Of a stretch of DNA of 40,119 nucleotides, positions 1 to 7,726 are shown piece by piece. How positions within the stretch are numbered: position 1 is the stretch's first letter; every line of letters starts with the position of its first letter. The DNA is from Candidatus Woesearchaeota archaeon. Lineage in GTDB: Archaea > Nanobdellota > Nanobdellia > Woesearchaeales > GW2011-AR4. A model generated the notes under the pieces. That model was not told where the DNA came from, searched no databases, and saw only the letters and a program-made list of their open reading frames with translations. The position numbers and the translations under genes are program-made. The DNA lies in NCBI GenBank assembly GCA_016784195.1, contig JADHVE010000002.1, positions 1-40,119 on the forward strand, read 5' to 3'.

Positions 1-1048
1 CTCTTTTAACTTCTTGCAGTTCTTCGTTTAATCTTTCCATTTCGAACTGTTGTACTTTCTTTTTAGGTCTATGCCTGTCAATAGCCAGGAAATTTACATA
101 TTTATCTATTTCATCAGAACTAGGTTTATGTCCTAATCTTGCGTTTACTTCATCTGTAGTCCATCCTTTTTTAAGAAGATCACAAGCCATCCCTGACCTT
201 AAATCCTTCCAGGTTGTACGTTGACCGCCAGGAATACATTTAATTTCTGTCTTTTCAACAAGTCTATTAATTATCTTTTTTGCATTTGCATATTCAAAAT
301 CAAATAATTTTACTCCATCTTCTAAACCTTTTAAATACAAGTCTAACAGTTCTACAGTTTCAGGATAATTGGTTATTTCACTTCTCGCTTTACGTGATCG
401 CTTTAATATTTCTTTCCTCAGATTTATTCTATATTCTGGTTCTTTAGTGTATGGGTTATTTTGCCTTAAGAAATCATTTTTTTTCAGTTGTAATATTGCG
501 TTTATATTTTCTCCAATATCCCAACATAACCATAATAAAACTCGATGATGCTGTTTATAAGAACTATTAACAATAATTCTAAAACTTTCTTCTTGAATAA
601 ATCTTACATCCTCCTTATTATTATTTCCAGTATATTTAATTACTTCTTTTGCTAACTCAATCTTTCCAGCTAACTCAAAAGGCCGGCTCTTGAATACTTT
701 GGAATAATAAGAACCACTCAAATTTTGATAAGGCTTATTATATCTATTTAAAATAATACCATCTTCTAAATCATCATACACTTTTTTAATATCTTCTTTT
801 GTTAATTTTATCCAGGATTTATTATTAAAGAATCTGTTAGCATTTTTAAACATCCTAACATAAGCGTACAAGGTCTTTGCATTGCCTTCATCTAAAGCCC
901 TCAAATTCCTGATACGCTTCAATTTATATTCTTCTTCTTCAAAGAACTTGCTGAATAATTCTCTATTTTCTCTGCATATTGCAGAATCACTTAACAATTT
1001 ATCTTTTGCTTTCAAGTATCTATTAAGAAAAGTTGCTTTTTGTTTCAT
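1..1048 (-). CDS. Tyrosine recombinase/integrase-like protein (3' end beyond window)
   Basis: The frame is open from an ATG at 1048 to the left edge (349 codons), so the C-terminus is missing. The end resembles the catalytic domain of tyrosine recombinases: WKDLR around residue 284 stands where HxxR is usual, LGH is at about 305-307, and Tyr317 lies ten residues later in DKYVNF. The first box reads DIGENINAIL, where families usually have GxRxxE, so the first catalytic Arg seems absent and the first His is replaced by Lys. About 200 N-terminal residues are charged and helical, as in archaeal core-binding domains. The gene starts 75 bp beyond the 3' end of a tRNA-Ser, the usual place for an integrase after integration at a tRNA. 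Fold assignment is fairly secure; activity is uncertain. Confidence 0.75.
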   Translation of the reverse strand, partial: MKQKATFLNRYLKAKDKLLSDSAICRENRELFSKFFEEEEYKLKRIRNLRALDEGNAKTLYAYVRMFKNANRFFNNKSWIKLTKEDIKKVYDDLEDGIILNRYNKPYQNLSGSYYSKVFKSRPFELAGKIELAKEVIKYTGNNNKEDVRFIQEESFRIIVNSSYKQHHRVLLWLCWDIGENINAILQLKKNDFLRQNNPYTKEPEYRINLRKEILKRSRKARSEITNYPETVELLDLYLKGLEDGVKLFDFEYANAKKIINRLVEKTEIKCIPGGQRTTWKDLRSGMACDLLKKGWTTDEVNARLGHKPSSDEIDKYVNFLAIDRHRPKKKVQQFEMERLNEELQEVKR

Positions 1049-1122
1049 TATTAATCACTCTATAGGCTAAGAAATAAAGCAAGTATTTAAATGTTTTTGT
1101 TAGGGGTACAAAAGAGTAAAAC

Positions 1123-1237
1123 GCCGAGGGTGGGATTTGAACCCACATATCCCGAAGGAAACAGGATTTTTACAATCTGTATAGCAATCTTACGCTTCTT
1201 GTTGAATCTGCGCAGTACCAGATTGTGCCACCTCGGC
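1123..1237 (-). tRNA. tRNA-Ser(GCT), class II, two introns
   Basis: Acceptor halves GCCGAGG (1237-1231) and CCTCGGC (1129-1123) pair fully. The T arm is GTGGG-TTCAAAT-CCCAC, and a long variable arm (TTTCC-TTCG-GGATA) marks Ser or Leu. Read continuously, the anticodon arm does not pair. Removing 1190-1207 (18 nt, position 29/30) and 1168-1181 (14 nt, position 37/38) gives stem CAGGA/TCCTG and loop TTGCTAA, anticodon GCT at 1185-1183. The mature length is then 83 nt. Intron borders are inferred by fitting and could shift by a base. The tRNA 3' end faces an integrase gene, so this may be its attachment site. Confidence 0.85.
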
Positions 1238-1523
1238 AGTAAGCAATAGTAATTTCAATTTAATTTATAAATTTGTTGTTTTAAATTCAATAAAAAAATC
1301 ATTATGTAACAAATCTCAATTATTTGTTCAATATTCCATTGATTATCATTAAAAAACTTGATTATTTTCCATTTAACATTTTAAAACAAATAAAAATAAT
1401 AAAGAAAAAAGCTAAAAGCTATTCAGATAATTGTTAGCGTGTTACATTAATCAAGGGTAAATATCGGAGGTTAAAAAATATAACCGATTAAAACTTAACA
1501 AATAACCAAAATCAAATAGAAAA

Positions 1524-1533
1524 CTTTAAATAC
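1524..1533 (+). promoter_or_regulatory. TATA-box promoter of the winged-helix gene
   Basis: The 348-bp stretch 1238-1585 has no gene I can support. Its one clear signal is an archaeal TATA box (CTTTAAATAC) at 1524-1533. This predicts a start of transcription near 1555 and a leader of about 30 nt carrying a G-rich ribosome binding site at 1576-1580. Confidence 0.55.
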
Positions 1534-1585
1534 AACTCTTATACTTCAATATATATTCCACAAAAGATATTGGTTGGGGGTAGAA

Positions 1586-1858
1586 ATGAACAATAACAAA
1601 GAAATTTTTAATGTATTTTTTCGGGAAAAGCCTGCAATGATGCTTGTTGAGTTAAAAAACGCAAAAAGCGAAATTTACGCTTCCTCATTAGCAAAACAGA
1701 TTGACTGCACATATTCTCATGTTGTTAAGATACTCCAGCATATGGAACAGGCAGGTCTTGTTAATTTTGAAAAGCAGGGTAGATTAAAACTTTTGACATT
1801 GACAAAAACCGGCTCAGAAATAGCAGAGAATATTGATAACATCCGTATTTCTTTGTAA
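1586..1858 (+). CDS. Small winged helix-turn-helix transcriptional regulator
   Basis: This 90-residue protein is one winged-helix domain. A helix-turn-helix (ASSLAKQIDCTYSHVVKIL) is followed by a recognition helix (MEQAGLVNFEK) and a beta wing (GRLKLLTLTKTG). The pattern is that of small archaeal MarR/ArsR-like regulators. No ligand domain or metal-binding cysteine cluster is present, so target and signal cannot be read. I chose the ATG at 1586 because GGGGG at 1576-1580 is well spaced for a ribosome binding site. An in-frame TTG at 1574 would add four residues and bury that site. It stands alone, convergent with the DHH gene and 27 bp from it. Confidence 0.8.
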   Translation: MNNNKEIFNVFFREKPAMMLVELKNAKSEIYASSLAKQIDCTYSHVVKILQHMEQAGLVNFEKQGRLKLLTLTKTGSEIAENIDNIRISL

Positions 1859-1885
1859 TTATTTTATTTAAATTTTATTATTTAA

Positions 1886-3310
1886 CTAAACAATCTTTTC
1901 TTCCAAAGCCTTCTTCCCTAAAACTTCTTTAGCCCTCTCAACCATCAAATCTTCTTTATCAGTTGGAATTAAAGCTCCAGCAGCATTCTTATGACCTCCA
2001 GATTCGCAGCCATCTATACCTTTTATTATCTCTTCCACTACAGCCTTTAAGTCAACATATTTGTTTCTTCCGCTTAGCCTTAAAGAAACCTTGGTACAGC
2101 CGTTAAATAACTGGGCCATTGACATTATAAAAGTTCCTGATTTGAAGCCATTGGACTTTGAAAGTATTGAAGCTAATGTCCCTATGATTGTAGGCATTAT
2201 CTGGTCTTGGGCATTTATTATGACAAAACCATCTCCATCAAGGACTAATCTGCTTTCCTTGTTTTCCTCAAACCACCTTAATGAATTTATTATCTCTCTT
2301 TTATAATTGCTTAAGCTTGCAATAGCCTTCCGCTTGATCTTCTTGTCTCCAAGGCAAGCACCTATGCCTAAAGATGCTTTGTCCATACGCCCGCAAGCAT
2401 TAAGCAAAGTCGCGAATTCCTTAGCATCCCTCGTAGGGCTTTCTTTTTCTTCTTCTTTTAAAATATACACATTACCTAAAACATCCTCTGGATCATCTTC
2501 ATTGTTCAGCCTTTTCATTATAATCCCTGTAACAAGCTTTTTTATCTCTTCATCGCTTAAATGAACAAGCTTCTTCCACTCATTCCCGTTTTTTGGGTCA
2601 ATTCCAATCTGATGCAAAAATTGTATTGCTCCTGATTCACTTCCAGTAACATCCGGAATATAGGGGTCTGTAGAATACTCTAAAACCTTATGCAATGGCT
2701 TTGTTTGAGCTCCAAAAATTCTAAGCCCTTTTATAACCTTTATCTTGCCTGTACTAACAGCAACATCCAGAATTTCTTTATTAAGCATTAAAAAACCCTT
2801 ATCTTCCTGCATGTCCCCTATTGCCCCTATGACAGCAACATAAGCCATATCCTCAATTTTCTTATCCAGCATGCTCGCAAACAAATAAACAACGCCTGCT
2901 CCAGAAATCTCTTTTCCTCCATCTACTCCAAACACGTGGGGATTGACAAAAACAATATTTTCATCTATCTTTTCAACCTCCTCCGGAGTATGATGGTCTA
3001 AAACAAAAATTTTCTTTCCACTCAAAACCCTGCTCATATCACTTAGGCTGTTTGAGCCAATGTCAGTAAACATAAAATAATTATAAGGCTCAGGTTCAAA
3101 GCTGCTTAAAACTTCTTTTGTCAGTTGCTGTACAATCGAAACAGAATACTTCATATTATAATTGTTCAGCAGCTTCACAAGTATAGAACAGGCACTTATG
3201 CCATCAGCATCCAAATGGCTTATCAGCCTTATTGTCTCATTTTTATCTATTTTCTTGAACTCTTCAGTAGCCTTTTTAATCTGTTCTTTGAATTGTTCAT
3301 ACTGATCCAT
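1886..3310 (-). CDS. DHH-family phosphoesterase, archaeal RecJ/GAN-like nuclease
   Basis: 474 aa with the DHH superfamily motifs in order: HLDADG (residues 32-37), FTDIGS (Asp83), LDHH (105-107), and a C-terminal GGHKNAAGA of the DHHA1 domain near residue 440. These residues coordinate the two metal ions used to hydrolyse phosphodiesters. The architecture and length match archaeal RecJ homologues, which include the GINS-associated exonuclease GAN of Thermococcus. Such proteins act on single-stranded DNA or RNA in replication, repair or RNA turnover; which one applies here cannot be decided from sequence. A TATA-like box (CTATAAAAAG on the minus strand, near 3343-3352) lies about 30 bp ahead of the ATG. 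Confidence 0.9.
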   Translation of the reverse strand: MDQYEQFKEQIKKATEEFKKIDKNETIRLISHLDADGISACSILVKLLNNYNMKYSVSIVQQLTKEVLSSFEPEPYNYFMFTDIGSNSLSDMSRVLSGKKIFVLDHHTPEEVEKIDENIVFVNPHVFGVDGGKEISGAGVVYLFASMLDKKIEDMAYVAVIGAIGDMQEDKGFLMLNKEILDVAVSTGKIKVIKGLRIFGAQTKPLHKVLEYSTDPYIPDVTGSESGAIQFLHQIGIDPKNGNEWKKLVHLSDEEIKKLVTGIIMKRLNNEDDPEDVLGNVYILKEEEKESPTRDAKEFATLLNACGRMDKASLGIGACLGDKKIKRKAIASLSNYKREIINSLRWFEENKESRLVLDGDGFVIINAQDQIMPTIIGTLASILSKSNGFKSGTFIMSMAQLFNGCTKVSLRLSGRNKYVDLKAVVEEIIKGIDGCESGGHKNAAGALIPTDKEDLMVERAKEVLGKKALEEKIV

Positions 3311-3463
3311 TTTAGAAAAACAATAAAAAAAGAAAAGAGCTTCTTTTTATAGTTTTTGATTTGGGTATTTTTAAGAGATTTTTATTTTGAATAAATCAAA
3401 AAGGAAATCAGGTGTGATATTAACCAAATTGAGGTTATTAGGTAAGTTTTAAACTTTTTTTAA

Positions 3464-3943
3464 TTATGTTAATTCTCTGATAATTTTTGCTTCAATTCGA
3501 TGATTATATACCTGCTCAAATTTATCCTTAGTCCATCCCATATCTGGTACAATCTTTCTATAATAATCTTTAGTAAATGATGGACTATCTCTGCCCAAAA
3601 GCAATGATTCAAATCCAGATACACAATATCCATATGAGATGCCACAAAGCATTCCTTTTTCTATCTTATCCTCAATCAAACTATTTTTTGCTAATAAAAA
3701 TTGATTTTCAACAGATTCCATAGGTATATAGTTCAAGTGCTTAGAAAATCTTTTGATTCTGGGGTGAATCAATTCAGATTCCAGGTCAGCACTTTCAAAC
3801 CCTAAGAAATAAACTTTTTTCCCTTGAGATAATGACTTTCGAATCTCAGCAGAAATCTTAATAGATAAATCACCAATGTCCTTATTGTATTCTTGATCCA
3901 TTTTAGGGTCAAATTCAATATGAATAACAGCTAACGCATCCAT
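3464..3943 (-). CDS. Hypothetical protein, 159 aa
   Basis: I do not recognise a family. The protein opens with a beta strand (ALAVIHIEFD), continues with a charged helix, then a second strand (GKKVYFLGFE) and mostly helix with a Gly-rich stretch (GMLCGISYGYCVSGFES). This suggests a small alpha/beta fold. No signal peptide, membrane segment or metal-binding motif is visible. A TATA box (ATTTATAAAC on the minus strand, about 3966-3975) lies 25-30 bp upstream of the ATG, so the transcript is probably leaderless, as for several genes here. It is a single gene between the DHH nuclease and the prenyltransferase on the same strand. Confidence 0.7.
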   Translation of the reverse strand: MDALAVIHIEFDPKMDQEYNKDIGDLSIKISAEIRKSLSQGKKVYFLGFESADLESELIHPRIKRFSKHLNYIPMESVENQFLLAKNSLIEDKIEKGMLCGISYGYCVSGFESLLLGRDSPSFTKDYYRKIVPDMGWTKDKFEQVYNHRIEAKIIRELT

Positions 3944-4035
3944 AAACAGAAAAAAAAAGCAGAGTTTATAAATCTTTCTATTTAGTTGTTATTATTGAGT
4001 GGTAAATATTTCTAGAATCAAGGTATATAATAAAT

Positions 4036-4767
4036 TCACTCACCAAACCTTCTCTCTCTTGCCTTAAACTCTTCAATTACCTTAATCAAATCCTCTTTCT
4101 CAAACTCAGGCCATAATTTATCAAGAAAAAACAGCTCAGAATAAGCACATTCCCATAAAAGAAAGTTACTCATCCTTTTCTCACCACCTGGCCTTATCAT
4201 AATGTCGGGTTCGCTTTGCAAATACAGATTTTCACTAACCAGCTTTTCATCAATGTCACCAATTTTAATCTCTTTACCCTCAGAGTTGTTGCCGGACGTA
4301 GTCCGAGCATTTTTAAATTTTTGAATTATTTTTTTGATGGAATCCACAATCTCAGCTCTGCCGCCATAGCCAACAGCAAAATTAACTATAAAATCAGTAT
4401 TGCCGGAAGTTTTTTCCATCAGTTCCTTCATATCTTGCCTTAAATTATCGGAAAACAGCTCCAGCCTACCAATAAAATTAATCTTTATCTTGCCCTCATT
4501 CACTCTTTTATCCTTTTTCAGCCTGTTAAACTGCTCCTTAAACAACCTCATTAAATAATCAACTTCCTTTTTAGGCCTGTTAAAATTCTCAGTAGAAAAT
4601 GTGTATAATGTAACTTCCTTAATTCCTAACTCTATGCACCAGTCAAACAGCTCCTCTACCTTTTTAGCCCCAACTTGATGGCCTTTGAACCTGTTGCCTG
4701 CCTTTTTTCCATACCTTCTGTTTCCATCTAAAATAATCGCAATATGCTTCGGGTTTTTTTCTTCCAT
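4036..4767 (-). CDS. uppS: Cis-prenyltransferase (undecaprenyl/polyprenyl diphosphate synthase)
   Basis: 243 aa, the usual length for the family. It makes long cis-polyprenyl diphosphates by adding isopentenyl diphosphate units; in archaea the product is the lipid carrier for N-glycosylation and other glycan assembly. Conserved features are HIAIILDGNRRYG near the N-terminus (the catalytic Asp and phosphate-binding Arg), the FSTENFNRP block, and the C-terminal RPGGEKRMSNFLLWE signature followed by AYSELFF. The carrier would serve glycosyltransferases such as the TMTC-like protein at 11.8-13.6 kb. The start is the ATG at 4767 (MEEKNPKHIAII), which places the active-site motif where expected. 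Confidence 0.93.
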   Translation of the reverse strand: MEEKNPKHIAIILDGNRRYGKKAGNRFKGHQVGAKKVEELFDWCIELGIKEVTLYTFSTENFNRPKKEVDYLMRLFKEQFNRLKKDKRVNEGKIKINFIGRLELFSDNLRQDMKELMEKTSGNTDFIVNFAVGYGGRAEIVDSIKKIIQKFKNARTTSGNNSEGKEIKIGDIDEKLVSENLYLQSEPDIMIRPGGEKRMSNFLLWECAYSELFFLDKLWPEFEKEDLIKVIEEFKARERRFGE

Positions 4768-4993
4768 TTTTTATTAATATTCGACCATGTCCACACCTGA
4801 TTGTGCTTCTGTTTGTGCTTTATTGGATTATTTTTATTGGTTTTTTATTTATAGGTCATGTTTGATTATACTTTTTTAATGGTTATTTTTATTGATTATG
4901 ACACTTAATTTTTATTGGATATTTTTTAATGATTTTATTATTGAATTTTTTTAAAATCCTGCTTATTTTTATTATTAAATTAATAATACAATT
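4768..4993. repeat. T-rich gap with iterated TTTTTATTGG-like words
   Basis: The plus strand of this 226-bp gap is almost all T, A and G. It repeats words close to TTTTTATTGG/TTTTTATTGA (about 4829, 4886, 4910) and TTTTAATGG/GA. It separates the start of the prenyltransferase gene from the end of the next minus-strand gene. It may hold T-tract terminators for transcription in either direction, or be simple low-complexity sequence. I see no gene. Confidence 0.35.
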
Positions 4994-5518
4994 TTATTTA
5001 TATACCTTGCTAAAAATCCCTACAAAAACCTCTTTAGGAATCTCAATGCCAGCCTCAACAAAAGCCTTTGCTAGATTATAGCCATCTTCCCTTTCATCCC
5101 CTTTGAACCTGAACCTTAACAGCCTTCCCAGAGTAAACGAGTTCAATAATCCCTCATTCAACTTTAAACTAACCTCTCTATTGCCTTTTGAAACCTTCTT
5201 ATTTAAAAAATCAACAGAAAATTCACTTTTATCAACATCATACCTTAAAAACTCCCACTCAACAAGATTTTTTAATATCTTCTCCTTGTAATTTTTATCC
5301 AGGTACGCATCAATATTATCTATTTTTAAATATTCAAAAAAATCAACATCTTTTACCTTAGAGAAAGAATAAACCCTGCCTAAATACTTCTTTACCTTCT
5401 GTCTGGAGCCTTTGCCCTTTCCCTTAACACTCCGTTTATACCATTTATTATCTACAAGGTAAGCATAAGGATATATTTTCCCTTTTTTATTCTTGATATT
5501 CTTTACACGAATAAACAT
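4994..5518 (-). CDS. Hypothetical protein with basic N-terminus, 174 aa
   Basis: The first 50 residues are very basic (KNIKNKKGKIYPYAYLVDNKW, then KGKGKGSRQKVKKYLGRVY). The arrangement, short strands then KxxKKYLG, recalls the N-terminal region of some IS1634/IS4-type transposases, but no DDE catalytic region follows. The remaining 110 residues look helical, ending in FVEAGIEIPKEVFVGIFSKVYK. It may be a small nucleic-acid-binding protein; I do not name a function. One copy of a roughly 53-bp repeat begins 9 bp upstream of its ATG. Confidence 0.65.
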   Translation of the reverse strand: MFIRVKNIKNKKGKIYPYAYLVDNKWYKRSVKGKGKGSRQKVKKYLGRVYSFSKVKDVDFFEYLKIDNIDAYLDKNYKEKILKNLVEWEFLRYDVDKSEFSVDFLNKKVSKGNREVSLKLNEGLLNSFTLGRLLRFRFKGDEREDGYNLAKAFVEAGIEIPKEVFVGIFSKVYK

Positions 5519-5526
5519 AGAATTAG

Positions 5527-5580
5527 TTAGGCACTATAAAATTATATAAACTTTTCGATTTAATGACTCTAAAACCCCAA
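5527..5580 (-). repeat. Intergenic repeat, copy 1 (partner at 11751)
   Basis: TTAGGCACTATAAAAT at 5527-5542 and CTCTAAAACCC at 5567-5577 recur with nearly the same spacing at 11751-11766 and 11792-11802. Both copies lie about 20 bp past the stop codon of a minus-strand gene (AMMECR1 here, the TPR glycosyltransferase there). Each would therefore form part of the 3' UTR or terminator. Confidence 0.55.
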
Positions 5581-5599
5581 AAAAATGCCTTCTCAGGCC

Positions 5600-6190
5600 T
5601 TACATCTCCTTAACAACTTCACCATCAGGGCTTTTTTCAGAAAAAACCTCTGTCTGGAACTTATATACTCTGCAGGCATCAAAATCTTTCCAGGTATCAG
5701 CTGGCAATCCAGCCTTCATACATGTCTGCTGTAAAAACATCAAAGCATCCCATTTCTGTTCAATAGCCACAATAGGCAACAATAAACCGGAGTTAAAAAC
5801 ACCTCTAACCAACAAACCATCTTTGCCTATCTGTATCTGCCTTAAATAATCATCTGCATTCCTCACATTCATCACACTTGGATTAGTCAAAACAGACACA
5901 CTGATCGTTATTTGTTCAAGTTCTTCTCTGCCCAAAGGAGGAAACCTAGGATCAGAAGAAGCGCTAACAGCAGAATCCGCAACAGCCCGGTAAAGCGGAT
6001 AAGCAGCCTCGGTAATTCCTATACACCCTCTTAACACATTATTCTTCTCTAAAGTAACAAAAGCTCCGCTTAGCAATGAAAATTCTTTTTTAGTACCATC
6101 CTTGATTTTCAGATTTTTTTTGAAAACATAAGAAGAAATAGCCTGCCTTGCCAGCTTAACAAGTTTTGTGCCTTGCTCTAAGCTTAACAT
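5600..6190 (-). CDS. AMMECR1 domain protein
   Basis: 196 aa spanning a whole AMMECR1 domain (PF01871). The hallmark is the block around LRGCIGI, here VTLEKNNVLRGCIGITEAA, followed by AVADSAVSASSDPRFPPL and ISVSVLTNP. Homologues are found across archaea and eukaryotes. The biochemical role is unsettled; a cysteine in the conserved block has been suggested to be catalytic. The ATG at 6190 has a GAGGT ribosome binding site about 9 bases upstream (minus strand), and TATATAAAGC lies further up near 6264-6273. This is one of the few genes here with a visible leader. Confidence 0.93.
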   Translation of the reverse strand: MLSLEQGTKLVKLARQAISSYVFKKNLKIKDGTKKEFSLLSGAFVTLEKNNVLRGCIGITEAAYPLYRAVADSAVSASSDPRFPPLGREELEQITISVSVLTNPSVMNVRNADDYLRQIQIGKDGLLVRGVFNSGLLLPIVAIEQKWDALMFLQQTCMKAGLPADTWKDFDACRVYKFQTEVFSEKSPDGEVVKEM

Positions 6191-6300
6191 TGAACCTTAC
6201 CTCTTTTACCAGTCTTATTGACTAATTTAAGTACCCTCGGAATCACGAGCTTAAAGAAGCGCTTTATATACGGTTAGCGAGAGATATAAAACAGATATTA

Positions 6301-6582
6301 CTAAATACGTACTTCTTTTGAAAATTCTTTCTTGAATTTTTCACTTACCTTCTTCAGTCTTTGCACTGCAGCTAGTAAAGCGTTTTTTGCAGTTTCATTT
6401 CCATCTGTCTCGATAATCATCTTCGGCTTGCTCACCAAAGGGTGGCGTATACTATAAGTAGCAACCTTAATATGGCTGTCATTCCACATCTCCTTCTTTA
6501 AAACATTGCAAAAAGTATGGCCTAAGCCCCGACTTTCAAAAACAAGTTTATTTTTTTTATTCTCAAGAATATTTAATTTCAT
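6301..6582 (-). CDS. rpoL: DNA-directed RNA polymerase subunit L (Rpo11)
   Basis: 93 aa, matching archaeal Rpo11/RpoL, which pairs with Rpo3 to form the alpha-like platform for polymerase assembly. Diagnostic stretches are the FESRGLGHTFCNVLKKEMW helix (the GLGHTLxNxLRxxL pattern) and ATYSIRHPLVSKPKMIIET, typical of L/Rpb11. A TATA box (TTATTTAAATAAAT on the minus strand, about 6599-6612) sits some 25 bases upstream of the ATG, so the mRNA should be nearly leaderless. It follows the METTL5-like gene by 62 bp with its own promoter. Confidence 0.95.
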   Translation of the reverse strand: MKLNILENKKNKLVFESRGLGHTFCNVLKKEMWNDSHIKVATYSIRHPLVSKPKMIIETDGNETAKNALLAAVQRLKKVSEKFKKEFSKEVRI

Positions 6583-6644
6583 TTTAATCTGAAAACCTAT
6601 ATTTATTTAAATAATTTTGCTTTTTAAAGTTTAATCAATTTAAC

Positions 6645-7277
6645 TTAATCTGTTTTCTCCAACCTAAAACACCCTACGTCAATATACTTTATCCTGCGGG
6701 AATGGAACTTATAAGTAGCTTTTAAGGGAAACTTGAAATACCATGCACCTGTAACTTTAAACTCATTTTTAGCAGAAAGTCTCTCTATAAATGCTTTACT
6801 CTCACTCTTATGGAAACTGTACACTACATTGCCTGTCTCAAAAGCCTTTTTTAAAAAAGCCAGGTCAGCATGTCTCACTTTAACCCCGAAAGGAGGATTT
6901 TCGATAACCGTATCGCACTTTTCATTAAACTCCTTAATATCTTCACATGTAAAAACAGCCTTGCCTTCTATATTGAACTCACTTTTCACCTTCTCAAGGC
7001 TCTTTTTAGCAATCTCTAAAGCTGAGCTATCACTATCCACAAAAAACACCTTTTTTGCCCCTAATAACAAGGCACCTATGCCTAATATTCCGGTTCCACA
7101 TCCCAGATCAGCACTCACTTTTTGCCTTATATCCCCATTTAGAAGCCCATTCCACAGTACAAATGCACCTATCTCACTGTCCATAGTATACTGCTCAACG
7201 CTCACTTTTGGCTCTTTAAAGCCTTCTAGCTTTGATAATGCTATTGCAAGCCCTGATTTTGACCTTATTTCCTTCAT
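6645..7277 (-). CDS. METTL5-like rRNA N6-adenine methyltransferase
   Basis: A class I SAM-dependent methyltransferase of about 210 aa. SAM motif I reads DLGCGTGILGIG (near residues 57-68), the acidic loop FVDSDS follows, and the catalytic NPPFG (about 127-131) marks N6-adenine methyltransferases. The N-terminal EQYTMDSEIGAFVLW corresponds to the EQYxTxxxxA block of METTL5, which modifies the small-subunit rRNA decoding region. The ATG at 7277 is preferred because it overlaps the stop of a small upstream ORF (ATGA), suggesting translational coupling. A GTG at 7286 would add three residues. Confidence 0.87.
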   Translation of the reverse strand: MKEIRSKSGLAIALSKLEGFKEPKVSVEQYTMDSEIGAFVLWNGLLNGDIRQKVSADLGCGTGILGIGALLLGAKKVFFVDSDSSALEIAKKSLEKVKSEFNIEGKAVFTCEDIKEFNEKCDTVIENPPFGVKVRHADLAFLKKAFETGNVVYSFHKSESKAFIERLSAKNEFKVTGAWYFKFPLKATYKFHSRRIKYIDVGCFRLEKTD

Positions 7278-7444
7278 TTCGAACACTCACTTCTCGCCAT
7301 TTTTGCCCTTATTTTAGCTATTTTCCAGCAATTCCATCCCTCACTATTACTTAAACTTTGCTCAAAATCCTTCCAAAGATTATTGCTTTCAGAACAAATA
7401 TAAAAACCTTGCCTTTCCACAAATCTGTTTTTATTCTTCATCAT
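7274..7444 (-). CDS. Small ORF, 56 aa, coupled to the METTL5-like gene
   Basis: An open frame from ATG at 7444 (a second ATG follows at once) to a TGA at 7274-7276 that overlaps the methyltransferase ATG as ATGA. The peptide starts MMKNKNRFVERQGFYICSES and ends ARSECSK; it has two Trp near the middle (NNLWKDF, GWNCWKI) and a basic tail. GAGAG lies just ahead of the ATG. A TATA-like CTATAAAGAG (minus strand, about 7503-7512) sits upstream, next to the phased repeat array. I do not recognise it. Support is the overlap, the promoter and amino-acid composition, so it remains tentative. Confidence 0.55.
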   Translation of the reverse strand: MMKNKNRFVERQGFYICSESNNLWKDFEQSLSNSEGWNCWKIAKIRAKMARSECSK

Positions 7445-7517
7445 CTCTCTGAATTTTTTATCTCAACTAAAAAAATTAAAGTGCTATAACTCAAGTTCTT
7501 ATTCTCTTTATAGTCTC

Positions 7518-7684
7518 ATTCCCACAACATTCCCAGCAATTCCCTCGTCGGCAAAACATTTTCTTCATTCCCATGATAATCCCACCATATTCCCAAGACT
7601 ATCCCACCATAGTCCCACTATTTATAATTTTCTGTTCTGAAGATATTCCCCCCACGTTCCCAACTTATTCCCAACACAGTCCCA
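7518..7684. repeat. Array of 12 TCCCA motifs phased at 11 bp between divergent promoters
   Basis: The CCC of each motif starts at 7521, 7532, 7542, 7570, 7581, 7592, 7603, 7614, 7648, 7659, 7670 and 7681. Steps are 11, 10, 28, 11, 11, 11, 11, 34, 11, 11, 11. The unit is TCCCA plus six variable bases, often after A or AT. Two members are degenerate (TCCCT at 7541, TCCCC at 7647). All are in the same direction. The array lies between the TATA box of the leftward operon (about 7503-7512) and that of the rightward gene (7695-7705), so it is most likely an operator bound along one face of the helix. Confidence 0.8.
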
Positions 7685-7694
7685 AAAAACGAAA

Positions 7695-7705
7695 TATTTA
7701 AATAA
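7695..7705 (+). promoter_or_regulatory. TATA box of a leaderless transcript
   Basis: TATTTAAATAA preceded by CGAAA, a plausible BRE. The distance to the ATG at 7727 is about 25 bases, so transcription should start at or near the start codon. The last TCCCA motif ends 10 bp upstream, so a bound protein would touch the TBP/TFB site. Confidence 0.65.
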
Positions 7706-7726
7706 ACCAGATTTATTTTATTAATT

